Source: Coprinopsis marcescibilis (Eukaryota; Basidiomycota; Agaricomycetes; Agaricales; Psathyrellaceae). Taken from it: a stretch of DNA of 64,000 nucleotides. Each line of letters starts with the position of its first letter. Position 1 is the first letter of the stretch. The stretch lies in NCBI GenBank assembly GCA_004369085.1, contig ML210262.1:1-64000 (forward strand), in the 5' to 3' direction. The notes beneath the pieces are model-generated. The model saw nothing but the letters and a program-made list of their open reading frames with translations, was not told the DNA's origin and did no database searches. Shown here piece by piece: positions 11,381-25,846 of the stretch. A program made the position numbers and the translations under genes.

Positions 11381-14300
11381 TTTGCGCGTCGGGGAGCCGA
11401 CAATGAGCAGGGTAGATGTATGTCTAGAGCAGATATGATTCAGTCGTCAGTCGTCAGTCAGTCGTCAGTCTTCGCAGTCGTGGCCGCCGTAGCAGCAGAA
11501 AGAGGTAGCAGCAGCAAGAGGCTGTTCAAAACAGAACGGGGAACTGGAAAGAGTGGGTATAAGAAAGATAGAAGATATTCGGATTAGGGAAGGAAGCCAA
11601 GGGACCTATTGTGTATATGTAATGCAGGCCCCCTTATGTTATCAATCCTCTCCACAATCCACTGCAACGTCTCTCTCGATCCACTCACCCTCGTCAACCC
11701 CTCCCCGCCTCCACCGCGTCTCCCCAGCCCGACCGCCACACAGCTCCCCAACGACCCCACCGACCTTGACGAGCACAACACGCACTGGCGTTCAGCAGAC
11801 CCTCCGAGTCGTCGACCCTCAAAATTTCGAAGAACGGCATGCACGAATCAATCGCCCGATCCACATCTCTGATCTATCCCCATCCAATCTGCCAGTTATC
11901 TCCTTCTTGCTCGTCGGGAAGAACCTAGATTGCCGTGGTCGCTTCATGCCTTTTTGGGCTCCAACAACTCTCGGACCAAAAACAATTGTTTATTGATGGA
12001 GAACCACGTCCATGGTCCACGGTCCACGGTCCACCCTTGCTCAGCCCTTCCCTCCTCTCACTGCTACATATGTACTGCTATCACCACCCGCCTCCCGCCC
12101 TCCACCTTCTCGCATATTCCACAAATGATTCATAAATAATAATAATAATTCCTAATTCCACGCCACCGCTCCACAAATCCAGAACATACCAGACTCACCC
12201 AACAATTCATATATTCACAGGTTGCACCCGAGTACGGCCAGACCAGGGCGATCGACCGCGCCTCGCATGGAGAACGTCATCGCAGCACAGCATCCGCCCG
12301 AATTTTACTTCCGCTCGGAATTCGGAATACTCTGCTTCGGAATATACCATGCCAGTCATTCAGGGGTCTACACACCTGCATACCGATGACTTTCCGCTGA
12401 CTGGTCACTAATCACTGACGCAGCGAGTGAGAGTCATCTCTCGGATATCCGAATCTCGACGCTGCACAGCACACAGCACACAACACTCTGTCGTAATACC
12501 TGACTGTACCTATCAAGGCGAGGGTAAACCATTACCACCACACCCACCACCCATTACCGTTACTTACCCACGCATTGGCGTCTGCTGCGGCGCTGGGTAC
12601 AGTAGGGTACAGTGGCTACTGTGATCCCGCCACGCCATTAATTACGGCGCTTGCGAATTTTTCGTGAATGTGGCGTACGCCGTACGGTGAACGTTTGAAC
12701 CCATGGGCGGTGCTGCGTTTCAGCCGGAGGTCATTTTGCATTTTTATTATTATATGTGGCATGAATATAGTTAGTCGCGTAAGGGAATCTGAATGCATAC
12801 TAATATGCGCCTTGGGGCTTTGTGGAGAATGGGGTAGGGGTTTAATCATCCTTCGTACTCCTTGGCGTGTACTGCTTTGCAACCGCTCAGCTGTAACCCA
12901 CGATCTTGTTACTTGGTAGGGAGCGACTGACTGGTGCGTATTATCGACTACCCTACTACTGCTATGTTCGACTACAGTCTACTACTACCGCTATATACGT
13001 ACGTACGTACACGACGAATAGATAAGGAATCCCATGGATATAAGCATAAATGACACATCCATCCCATCCCATCCCACACCTCCCACACCTCCCTCCATTC
13101 ACCACCCCACCAGGATCGCGCTTTGCCAGGAGTGCGCCTTACTATGCCCGGCTAGTGAAAAATATATGCACCAAAGAAATCCCTTTCCTTTCCCCTACTA
13201 TCCCCATCCCATCTCAACTGCCCTTCAATTTCCGCAGTCCAAGGAGGCATGTAGGCGCTCATTTCGATCAGCACCTCCCACCGTTCCAGCCTTCCAGGAT
13301 ACCCGATAGGCGCTCATTCCTTTGAATTTCGCGATCATTGTACCGAAACTTCGATCACCTCCGTGCCATTCGGAGCGGAGTCGTTAAGTACTAGATAAGT
13401 AGATAGATAGATACAGCTCGTTAGTTATTCTGCTGTGTATTTGTATTTCTCGTCCTAAATTCTACAAGCCTAATAGCATTAGCGTACGGTGAGCTGTGAT
13501 AAAATGTGGATGGTAATAATAATTACCGGTATTCAAATCCAAGCCACCGACTCTTGCCTTGCCCCATAAATACAATCATTAGTTCAGTTCCCTCCCCACT
13601 TACCTGCGTGATATCGACTTGATAGAAGACTACCGAGGCCTTTATAGCCAAGTTGCATACCAACAACCTTGATCCTCGCACATTCCATTCCAAACCCTGA
13701 CACTCGAGTCACATATGGATACATATAGATAGACATCTAGATAAGATATCGATCTCAGCAACGGCAGCGACACCGACGGACAGCCTTCCAAGCACCCTGT
13801 CTTCGCTCTGTCTCCGGTCGACTCAATCACAATCACAGTCACTACACAATGCATGTAGAGTACATATCCATATCAAGCAGTACTACAGCTCAAGTAAGCA
13901 CATGTGTGAACAGGATTCGGAGCGCAACATTCCAACCCTCAAAGTCAGTCACCTATTGTCCTCCCACGTTCTGCGTTCTTTGCTGGGTGTTCCTGATGAT
14001 CATTCCAGCTGCCACGGCTACATATCATATTGACACTTCCTTCCCAAGATGATACACCGGGCTGTATTTCGCTGCACAAATATCTCCCCATCGGACGAGG
14101 ACGAGATTATATACTTATGTACATGGTTAGATAGGATATGTTCGCAACCGGTGGGAACTTCGCCAGTAGCGCTTCCTACCAATATAGCATTAAGAACATC
14201 TTCACCAACCAACTAGCCAATGTCCATACCATACCGAAACAACAAGGGAGGATTGTACATCAATTTCGAGCCCGGTGATATAGATCTTCCGTAACACCCT

Positions 14301-15933
14301 CGCCTACCCTCGCTCCATCGCTCCGACATCCGAGTCCTTTCCATATCACACAAGCATTCACCATTCACACTCAACAGTCCGACCCCAGCGCCCACGCAGA
14401 GTAGGGCAATTGTATTCCATAGCACAATACGATACGATAGACTCGGAGCGAACCAGATATTCCCATACAAGTAAAGCCTTAGCCTTGGCCTTTGTATTAT
14501 AGAACGCGAACTCCAATTTCTATCTAGAACCTTGTAGAACCTTGTAAAACTCGAAGTGCACAGCCGGCGGGCAACTATAACAAACTACAACTTCCGATCG
14601 TTCAAATGTAGGTGCACACGATTGTTCAGTGTTCAGTGTTCAGTCAGTGTTCTTGGGAAAGGGGTCGAAATTTGAAGGGGTGCACCCCATTCCCAAGTAT
14701 TCGTTCCCACTTCCATCATTCTGCCCTAGCTTCTCACCTCAAACTACGAGTACTACTTATATCCAAGTTCCATCCAACCCATGGCATCCCATCAAATTCC
14801 CTTCGATTCATACCCTTCGAGCCAAGCCCGCCGCACGAGAAAAGTCCTTTGACTCTTCCTCTTCGAATCCTGCCTCTCGAGTCTCACGGCACCGCCCCAC
14901 AACAACAACAAAAACAAAAACAAGAAAGAAACGACCTCCAGTTCCACTGCCTGCGCAACTAAGTTTTAACCTTGATCTTGATCACTCATTAATCAATAAT
15001 CATTACTCAACGCTCAGGGGCTCGCGCTCCAACTTGAACCCCTCTGGCTCGTCCCACGCAAGTATAAGGTGCACATGCAGCGCGTACTAATATATGTATA
15101 TAGACATGAGGAATGAGGAAGGAGGAATGAAGAATTGATCCCTGCAAATTTTCGCGTGGAGCAGAAGTTCTAAAGTTCTGATCTTCAACTTCCCGTAACC
15201 AACCCCCTGAGCGACACGGTAATTAAAATGAGAATGAGATGATCGAGGCGGACGCGAATGGTTGAATCGCGATGAGATCTTTCGTGTACTTACATGTTTT
15301 ACGAGAGGTGTTTTTATTACTGATACTGATTCATAATAGACTCTCCCGAGACGGCAACGCTGCAAGCCCCTATCTACCATATAATCGACGGACACCACAC
15401 GTGCATGTCATGGCAATAGGCTACAATCCCGCTGGTTTGGAGCGCATCGCACAGATCTACAGACTGAAGAATAGAGATGGTACTACACGGCATTCTGACA
15501 CAATAATAACACCAGTGCTCTCCACGCGACGCGGTGGAGCCAGCAAAGTTAAACAAAGTTTTACTGAAAGGAAGAGCGTGTGCGTACGATGTCGGGCTGC
15601 TTTTAGCCTTTTCGTGTGCATGCGGCTCCACTACTATCGCGCGTTCAAAGTGGGGACAAGTGCATCTGGGCTGGGGCCTGGGACACCAGGAGTAACTTGG
15701 CGCGCGGGTCGAGGCCCTGATCCTAGCTTTCTGAATAGAGTTGTAGGTATGTTTATCCTTTCGTGGAGCGGAAGTCGTGAGTGATGCGGACTCTCCCGGC
15801 TTTGCTATCCCACTGTATTAGGTTCTTTGAATAGGGAGCTCGTTGGAGGGACTCGTACGGTATGTGACGTCGCGTCCATTCATAGCCATGAGAAACGACT
15901 CACGGTTATCGCAACGGGTTCTTGGGAGACATA
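11381..15933. other. Gene-poor stretch with simple repeats
   Basis: No conserved coding segment is recognised. The stretch holds short tandem repeats: 'cagtcgt' copies at about 11447-11480, 'ggtccac' x3 near 12014-12034, 'gtac' repeats near 12998-13012, 'catcc' repeats near 13048-13075, and 'gttcagt' copies near 14625-14655. ORFs of up to 153 codons (14629-15090) look like chance ORFs. The part just left of 11.6 kb is probably promoter and 5' UTR of the CBM21 gene. Confidence 0.5.
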
Positions 15934-16182
15934 TTATGCTTTTCTAGTATGGATGAGGCGCGCAAGTGAATATGAATACACTTTCTTCTCCTCCACACTT
16001 GCGCAATAGTGGTGTTCTGAGGAGACGTCGAAGAACGCCAGCCGCTCGTCGTCCGGCTTTTCCAGCAGCATAATTACATGCTCCGGAGTGCAGTCATCTT
16101 CTTTGTTATCGTAGGGAAACGGCATGTCATTGAGGAGCGTTGAAGCTACTAAGAGGACCATGGTAGAACGGTAGAAATCCAT
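15934..16182 (-). CDS. Possible small protein, unrecognised
   Basis: An 82-codon ORF starting at ATG 16182. A short hydrophobic segment (residues 7-17, 'TMVLLVASTLL') is followed by a polar, mixed-charge region ('DNKEDDCTPEHVIMLLEKPDD') with two cysteines. Composition looks more protein-like than neighbouring ORFs, but there is no family match, no supporting intron and no clear promoter. It could be an exon of a spliced gene or chance. Confidence 0.22.
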   Translation of the reverse strand: MDFYRSTMVLLVASTLLNDMPFPYDNKEDDCTPEHVIMLLEKPDDERLAFFDVSSEHHYCASVEEKKVYSYSLARLIHTRKA

Positions 16183-16224
16183 GCATCCGTTAGCGCCCAG
16201 AGGCCAACTCCGAAAATCCCGCAC

Positions 16225-19200
16225 ATACTTACTACTTACATCCTGTCAGCGTCCCGTAAGCACGCACGCGTTCGAACTTCGAGGTCCACAAGGACCCCCT
16301 CTTACCCGCTCACAATCAGTCAACCGGTCTTTACGCAAAATAACAAATAACACGATCAAATCAAAAAAAAAAATTAACCTGGAAATCTCGATTTAATCTG
16401 ACTTGTCGAGAAGGCTGCTGGATATGGAAATTTAATCGTCGAGGAATTCATCCCTATCGTGTCTTACATGTATGCATGCATGAGTTGAAATGGACCCGTA
16501 GCCGTACCATGTGCCATGCTATGTGTCGACCGTCAATCAATCATTTCCAATTGGCCGCGATCAGTGGGGAGAGTTTTGTCTTGGTCTGGAGTTGAAACTG
16601 GTGTGCATGCATGGTTGGACTCGTCCTTGGGCTTCATTGGGCCGGTCGCATGCAAGCAGCTCACCTACGATGTATATCAGTCCAGATAGCTGGCAAAAGC
16701 AGCTACAAGTACTAATACTACTTGGGAACCATGATAATGATTATCAAGTGACCACGGTCTCTACGGGACCTCGCCACACAACGAATTCTCCAATTTCGTA
16801 CCAAAACCCTCGCATAAATATATTGCAGCTATTCCTAGGCTGTCAAAATGCACCAGATTTGCCAACGACGTCTGACATCAGGGAGAAAGAGTTGGGTGTC
16901 GAGTAAAGTTGAGGAAAGAGTTGTGTGACTTATGTGCGCGTCGGCCGGAACTCATACGTGCACCCCAAACATACTGTCCCCGGCCGACCTATAACAGCAC
17001 CCAGCTCTCATCGTCTCAGCTACAGTCACTGGCGCCTTCTCACAGACTGACACTCCAATTCAACAGAGTTAACCCAGAGTTCACATTTTCTTTTTCGCTC
17101 CTCATACTACTCTCCGCTAGCCAAGTTCCTTGAGGAGTCTATTTCAGACCTCAGTTTCAAGTCCTCCGAGCGTTCGGACTCACTGACCTGACATCTGACC
17201 GCCGCACCAGCTTCACGGTCGCGGTAGACCCACATGTCCTATCATCCGTAGTCACCACGGTCTTCACAGCAACCACACGAACAAGTCGGGCGAATTGCAC
17301 CAGGGCGTCGGGTCGGGGCGCCTCCTCGCCACGCTCACATGTACAGCAAAGCTAAGACATGGACTTGATCATCAAGGGAAAGGCGGGAGAAGACGGCTGG
17401 GTTCTGATGTTGTGTCAAGTGCTGGAAGGTAACGTGAACTGGGCGTGAACCGTGCTAACTACTGGACGTTCTAGAGAGTGTCTGTGTGCCGTGTTGCTCG
17501 TGCGCCGTACATCCACATCGTAGGCCAATGCCAATGCCAATGCCAATACGACCGTCCGACAAGCTCACCGTCAAAGCTGAACTTGCAACGGCACTTCAGT
17601 ATGCATTCACAGACCCACTACCATCTCCCCCGTGTTGGATCCATTTCCCCAAAAACGCCAACATCGAGGTCTAATCACTCAAAAGAGGTCGACAAGCAGC
17701 CATTAGCCCCGGATTGACACAAAGAGCTTGTTCCTTCATTCCACTTATCGCCACAATCTCAAACATGTCAACCTCGGCCGATATAATCCTCGTGTCAAGC
17801 TTTGAATCGTCGACGGCCAAATTTCCTTTTTACTCAGGGCTTCTTCACCGCAGCTGCTGAGATCCGGAGAGTGCGTTAACGATAGCTCTCGTAAACTTTG
17901 AACCTCGGCCTTTGAGCGAGTTTCGTACGGGACTACTCAGACTTTGTACATGGCGGAATGTGGGGAAGCCGGTCTCTAGGGTACCCGTGGAGCCTTGCTG
18001 TCCCTGACACCATCTGTCTGATAATTGGGAATAGAGTGCGACAAAGGCCGTGGAGAGATTCAGGGTCGGGTCTGTCCTCCACGGATGCCGTGGGGAGGGG
18101 TAGAACTGGCGCGTGAAACAGACGACTATGCTCTCTGATGCAAGTAAGCTTCTGAGTGTGGGCTTATCGAGCCCTGTTGCTTAGCTTCGAAATTAGCTCT
18201 GAGGTGACCGTTCAAGCCGCCAAACTCCAGTCCGAAACCTTGTCCAAGACCTGAGGTAAATCAAGTCATTTGTGATCCACTGGCAGCAGTTTGTTACAAA
18301 TAGTCCGTTTCACCCTCAATTGACGACCAACGCACTGGGAAGCTCTCCAACGGCCTCTGTCGCATTGGTATGTACAGTCACACAAACTTAGTGTTGTGAC
18401 AAAGAGGGGACACATGACAACCATATGACTTCATACTAATCTATCCAGGAAACTGGACAGTCGAATCCGTCCTTATCTCTTTCTTGCCATTAAGCCACTT
18501 TGATACGTGAAGAGCAATAGCCATATTGCGATTGGTTAGTCCCCATATCCTCAGAGTCAACCCTACATAATGTCCTAACTTGAACCCACGTTGCACCATA
18601 TTCTGGGATTAGCGCCTGAGTTTGAAATGTGGCGCGCAAGTTCCGAAAGGTAGCGACGACTTTTTCCCTTTGTTCGCCGTCCAGATGACCTGCTATACAT
18701 ATCATATGGCCCCATCATCACTCGGTGTATCTGTATCCCCTGCGTGGCATCTTTAGGCGATTGCAGGGACGGCGGCAAAGTGTGAAGCTGAGTCAAATAT
18801 ACGCCTCGTGACTGCCACAGAACGCCAACTTTGGTGCGGAGCAAGGTCAGGATCATATCTCTTGATCGTTGATGTAATGACTTTTGAAGGAGTACTTCTC
18901 TAGGATCGCGACCTTGGCACATATCGGGCAAGTAGCCCATCAACGCATCACGCGAAGGCTCCGAGTGGTTTGTGATGCGGACTCTTTGGACACGGTCATC
19001 GGGAGGACGCCCGTCTCGCAGAGACCACCATTTTCATCCCAAAGTCCCGCCGAAAGGAGATTTAATTTCCGAGTCCTGAGGCACGGCATCGTCTCAACCT
19101 CAGCCGAGCCCATCCTGACACACACGTTTATACTCAAGCGGAAAGCGCAGCCTGTGAAGCAGTACGGCAAATGTGATATTAACTTTGGCTTTCTGCTATA

Positions 19201-19788
19201 CAGACAGACGTAAAGCTGCCCTCCAAATCGCACTCCAACTGTCAACAAACTATTAATTGCTCATCAGAAATTCCTAGCTCTGTAGATAACGCCCTCTCTG
19301 AATTGCGACATGAAGACGACGATCGAACTTAACTTCGCACCTGATTACTCCCTCCATGCCACCAGTCGACTTTGGGAACCGGCATGGTAAGGAGCAAGGC
19401 ACCACGGAGCCGCTCACGGCGGAAACGGGACGAGCGAGCGCGCTAACGCCACACCCACGTTGATTCCGAGGCCAACTTGAAGGGTAGGTCTTACCAATTT
19501 GTAGAAGACAACGCTTGATTGTCTGACTGATCATAGCGGAAGCACGTTTGACTGCTCTGTGGGTTTCCTGATTTCGGGTCGGCCTTCCTGATCATGGCCA
19601 AACCAGCGAAATACGAGGCATCTTGTGCCCAAAATGGATTGCCCCAGAATCTGTGCCAATCGGCTGTGTGCTCAGGTATTGTCATGGCCTGCGTGGTCGA
19701 CATATATCAATGTGGCTCATCTTCGCATGCTGACTCGAAGTCCTAGAATCTAGGCTTCTCGGAGACTTGGTCTCACTGTAACCGCAGC
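16225..19788. other. Gene-poor stretch, no recognised gene
   Basis: Scanning both strands gave only ORFs below 135 codons without motifs. A perfect hexamer array of 'ccaatg' (four units) lies at about 17524-17547 and contains repeated CCAAT pentamers. A run of ten A residues occurs near 16363-16373. I see no reverse transcriptase, transposase or integrase motif that would classify this stretch as a transposon. Confidence 0.45.
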
Positions 19789-20181
19789 TTGCCACTAAAT
19801 ATTGGTCGACCTTATGCTCAGCCTCGGCGATGTTCCAAAGGTATGTACCGCGAGTTTATGTGTATCTGTGCTCGCCGTGCGGTGTACTTGACAACCCACC
19901 AATTGCCTGCTGCCATGAAAGAATTCGTCCGACAGCTTGATGTGGCCCTTATCTTGCTCAACTATAAACCTATCGCCGAGGAGACCTGTATACGATACGA
20001 GGATTTCTTCCGGAAGGCGATAACCATTTACAGGGAAGTTCGAAACATATCACTGACTGATCTCACCGCACCAGCAAGGAGAAACCGCTGGATGCTTCCG
20101 GAAACATTAAATCTTCGGGACTTCGCGCCATTTCCCCGATGTTCTTTTCATAGGCTCTGCAATGATTACAAGTGTGAGTGA
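19789..20181 (+). CDS. Possible protein of unknown function
   Basis: A 130-codon ORF with balanced composition in its second half (for example 'EFVRQLDVALILLNYKPIAE', then 'EDFFRKAITIYREV'), which would form amphipathic helices. A GTGAGT donor-like site at its end (about 20174) could splice it onward, but I found no partner exon. No family is recognised. It may be a relic. Confidence 0.2.
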   Translation: MPLNIGRPYAQPRRCSKGMYREFMCICARRAVYLTTHQLPAAMKEFVRQLDVALILLNYKPIAEETCIRYEDFFRKAITIYREVRNISLTDLTAPARRNRWMLPETLNLRDFAPFPRCSFHRLCNDYKCE

Positions 20182-21851
20182 GTCTTTCGTACGTGTGTGG
20201 GTGTATCAGGCCATGTACTGCTGGCTCCCGAATGTGATGGTTGCTCGGCGACTGCTGAGTGTTCTGACGCAAGATTCCGACATCCATCCGTCTGCCACAT
20301 AGCGGAATTAATGTTAATTCTTGTGGAATTCTAGCCGGAATGTCCCCAGCTTGTGATTCGACAATGAAAGCTTAATGCCGATCGATCCTGTGGAAGATCA
20401 AGTTCGAACTGGAGCGCTTAACCGAAAACAAATCCGTCATTGCCTACACATTGACCGCAACTCAGTACTCAAGTCGAGTCCGAGGGCCAACGCGATCATT
20501 GGGCAAGATTGTATAGTACGGTGCCAAAGCACGTCGTGCCGTTTACCCAGGTTCTATACTACACGCGTGCAATCCCACCCTTCTGCTACATCTTTACACA
20601 TATATTTTGCCAAGTCCCGCGACATAATGGCATCATCCGGACCCCTGATGGACCTGGCCTTTGAAGTCCCGACCTGCCTGTTCCAGCGATCTTCTCAGTT
20701 TCAAGGGCGGAAGCAAATTTTATCTGCGCTCGCTATGTACGGCCCTTCGCGATGGACAGGGAACCCTAAGGAATCCCCCGGATGATGGTCCTCGGCAGTC
20801 TCAGCACCGATGAGTCGTTTCTCCGGGAATCTGCGATGATTCAGACAGATCACAGAATATAATTGTCAAGAGGACGCCTGAGCGCGCCAAGAGGTTTAAT
20901 TCATTCATTTGATTCATTTGTAACAACGTTGGAGAGCGTGAGTGTACAGATTTTTGCATGATGGGAATGTCCAGCAGAAAGTTCGAATCCCGAGGTGGTG
21001 TGCGAGACTCCACTGTGATGATAACGGCAGAGAGATAAGGAATTGGGACGTCTTCACTTTGAGCGGGGTTTACACTTCTGTATTCGGGCCCTTAAACCGT
21101 GAACGCAATCGGAAAGGGATGTATCCGTTCCCGTTATCCTTCTAATGGAATGGTAAGTGAGAAGGTATCCCAACGGGCTCCACACTTTCTGAATTCATTG
21201 AGCAGCCTCCTTATCCGTTGTACCCATCGGGAATGGTACCAACGTACGTACAGCATACGACATAGCAGTATGGTGAATACATTGCGAGAGATTCAATCGT
21301 CATTCCAAAGTCATCGTACAGTCTACTCTAGCGGGTAAGTATAATATGCTACAAAGGTTCAGTCGTGTAATTACATTGAAGAAATTGCCGAAGCGAAGGA
21401 AACAACAGAGCTGGGGTGAATTACGATATACAAATCTTGTAAGATGGCAAATAGAGAACCATTATTAGTAGTAGACACGATGATTAGATCGAAGAGAGGG
21501 ATAAAAGAGTGGAGATCTTCGGTAACGGGCAACCCACCCGAGAAACAGCGCGAATCGAAAGACAGCCAGCCGAGAGGCAGAGTTAGGGCCTAGTTCCTAT
21601 GGACCACGATTCACAGTCACTCGTCACGAAGTCCATGGAGCAGACTCGAGGACTTGAACTACGCCAGAGAAGGCGTCAATCTTGTCTTCTCGCGAGGCAC
21701 GCCTCGAAGCGCCATCGAATTGCCCCTGTTGACGATGATAAGCCCAGCTTGAAGCTACGCCTCGAGAGCTTCGAAGCTTAAAGTCTGCTATAATTAAATC
21801 GATTTAGTAAGCGATAAGGAACGACCGTGAACGGTGGAGGCGGCCGAAAGA
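20182..21851. other. Intergenic, no recognised gene
   Basis: Only short ORFs are present, the longest 136 codons at 20375-20785, with no motif. Part of the right end is presumably 3' flank of the minus-strand gene that begins at 21852. Confidence 0.4.
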
Positions 21852-22806
21852 TTATTCACCTTCGGAATTCATGCTGCCATTACGTGGCTGGAATCCAGCC
21901 TTTGTATTCTCGAGAGGCTGAGACGGGGAGGGTAGGGTAACCTTGGGATCGTTGCAAAACTTCAGGATGTATCCGGTGCTTGCACTAGTCGCGTGCGCCG
22001 GAAGTGGAATATCGACGTTCTTCTGCAGAAACACCTGCAGAGAACAAGGTTAGAGCCTCAGAGGGGACAATCGAGTGAAGTATCATCCGTTTCGCCTACC
22101 GTCTTATCGAACAACCCGATCAGGGATCCCATGTTTTCTTTGCTTGGGGCCAGTACGAGATGACAAAACGCGTTCGCCTTCACGAATACCCGTTAATCAG
22201 ATGTCCTTTACTTGTTACGGATATGAAGGAGCCTTACCTGCGTCAATTTGTCCGCCAGCAAAAACCACGCATATTGCTGAATTCCGAGCAACGGATTGTC
22301 GACTGGAGCAGAAGCCGCGACGACAATTAGATGGCCAGTGACAGGCTGGCCTTCAAACCGAATCGAAGCAAGAAGCTGCCGCATTTCAACGACTGCGGTT
22401 CTATCTATCTACTGGGGTTCGAAACAACTCACATCGATGGCAGAATCAACCTTTGCCGTTGAAATTCTGGTATCAGGGTTGTTGTGGAATTTGATCTTCT
22501 CTAGGCCGTGGCTGGTGGAATGAGCCTGAGGGGCTGGTCGAGAACCAGAGGAACCGCTTGGGACAGTTTCCAATGCAAGAACATTGATCTGGAGTCAAAT
22601 TTAGCTTATGCTGAGAGTTGTTGAAGGGCAACGGTGGCACGAACAGGAACCAAAGTATTCAGCCGGTCTATTCTCTTCAACAAAGGTTCCAAATATACGT
22701 CTCGCATAGTCGGCCAGACCCTCGACATTGCTGCGGAATTCTCTATGAGGAAGAGCACCACAGATGCGCGACAGGGCGCACGAGGTAGAAAGAGATTCTG
22801 GATCAT
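21852..22806 (-). CDS. Med25 VWA-domain-like protein, short paralogue
   Basis: Resembles the von Willebrand A domain of Mediator subunit 25 and is a paralogue of the gene at 45593-47118. Proposed exons: 22806-22633, 22588-22433, 22375-22238, 22177-22100, 22034-21852 (242 residues). Shared segments are 'VVLFLIENSAAM' (other copy 'VILFLVENSAVM'), 'LLASIRFEGQPV' against 'LLSSFKFEGRRV', 'YAWFLLADK' against 'YPWFLVAQQ', and 'FCHLVLAPSKENMGSLIGLF' against 'YCHLALAKTGSDLSSFIGVF'. Exon 4 is 78 nt in both genes. The first intron is doubtful: its donor (GTTGCC) is weak and only 44 bp would be removed, yet without it the frame stops at TAA 22606. Several introns would drop residues present in the paralogue. 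It lacks the 160-residue Pro/Gln-rich tail of the other copy. It may be a short gene or an early pseudogene. Confidence 0.6.
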
Positions 22807-24482
<1,676 letters not shown>

Positions 24483-24903
24483 TGGTTTTCGCTCCACGGG
24501 TTATACTGGCATTATTGGGAGGGACCTGGCTGTAGTCTTTCCAATGTCGTTCATTTTGTGCATTCCATCTCCACAACATGCATCACCTTTTCACAATGAA
24601 GCTCAGGTGTGCCCTGCGTTATAAGTCCCTCGCCGCCTACCATCATTTCTGCAACTTGTACCCGGAACTCAGACAATGCTCAAGCCCTTGTGTCCTGAAG
24701 AGAACAAGGGGCTGATTTGTCTCATGACACGATTCTCTCAATTTCTGGTCCTCTTTCTCCCGTTCTCAATTATGCCCTCGGTCGCGAAAGGATGATTCAG
24801 ACTGGGCACTGCCACAGGGTTTTCCATATTGCGTTGCAATCATGAGCTAACGCTGTTAAAGTTGAACCACCACCACGTTTTCGCCGTTAGCACTTTCAAC
24901 GCC
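24483..24903. other. Intergenic spacer
   Basis: 3' flank of the ubiquitin-eL40 gene and 5' flank of the nucleotidyltransferase-fold gene, both on the plus strand. No coding or RNA feature is seen. Confidence 0.6.
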
Positions 24904-25846
24904 ATGCCTCCTAGGAAGAAGCCGAGCAAAGACACGAGAGACGCTAACCAGGAGGCACATTTCGCGCTGGTACTCGAAGCTGCCCAATTGGTGGTCAAAT
25001 TATTGAGAAACAATGGGTTCTCCTGTGCCACTTTTGGGAGCCTCGCTAGTAAAATGTATGGCTCTGCACGTTGTCCAAAGGTAAGTTTACCTCCCCTTTG
25101 GTTGTCGCTGTGGTTTGAAATCGAAATGTGCGTAGGATGTGGACATGCTCGTACTTCAGGACCCACCCAAGGAGGGTCAGGAGGAGAAATTAAAGACCGC
25201 ACACGAAATCAAGACTCTGCTCCTCGACAAAGACCCTCGACATTTCTACCTTACACTTCCACGAGACCCTCAAGCCGAATACCGAATACTTTGGTACCGC
25301 CAGGAATACCGCGGCCCCGAATGCAAAGTCGACATCCTCGTGCCCGGAACGATGCACCTGCCTCGTTTAGCACATACTTCCATTACCTGGATCGACGGCG
25401 TGCCACTGGTACCGTTCTCTTTGTTGTTGCTGCATAAGTTGCAGGGCTGGGACGACCATAGGCTTGCGGAGGAGCCTCATAAGCAGCGGAAGCAGGGACA
25501 GGATGCGGCCGATTTGCGCAGGCTGGCTGCACTCACACAATATGCGGAGCCGTTGGAAAAACTCAAGCCGTGGAACGACGAGGAGCTGTTCAGTGAAGAG
25601 TTCCAGGAGTTGACGAAGAGGAGGGTGAAGGATTATTGCCAGGAGTTCCCGACGAGAGCGCCGTGGTGGCGGTCTCTTGGGTTCGATGTTGGGGAGATCC
25701 CCGACCCCCCACCACCCAAGGAGAAGAAGGCTAGAACTAAAACTAAAGCTAAGCCAGCTGCCAACGAACCTGGGAATGCTGTTGCCGGTGTACATCCGGA
25801 AGAAGCAGTGGAAACTCCAAGGACCGGGGAGACGGGGAAGGAGTAG
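24904..25846 (+). CDS. Nucleotidyltransferase-fold protein
   Basis: Two exons, 24904-25080 and 25136-25846, with a 55 bp phase-0 intron (GTAAGT...TAG) give 295 residues. The fold is suggested by a Gly-Ser motif (residues 45-46, 'ATFGSLASKMYG'), followed at the expected spacing by D60-V-D62 ('DVDMLVL') and a third acidic residue D125 in 'CKVDILVPG'. That is the two-metal-ion arrangement of the pol-beta/aminoglycoside nucleotidyltransferase superfamily. The N-terminus is basic and the tail after residue 255 is Lys/Pro/Glu-rich and probably disordered. The substrate cannot be named. It follows the eL40 gene by about 420 bp on the same strand; I infer no functional link. Confidence 0.75.

Noticed and set aside
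20974..20990. tRNA-like B box ('agttcgaatcccg')
   Set aside because: The flanking bases cannot form a five-pair T stem, and there is no A box or acceptor stem at the right distance.
22409..22432. 24 bp alternative intron in the short Med25-like gene, keeping residues 'AVVEMRQ'
   Set aside because: It is too short to be spliced; the 56 bp alternative ending at the next in-phase AG was preferred.
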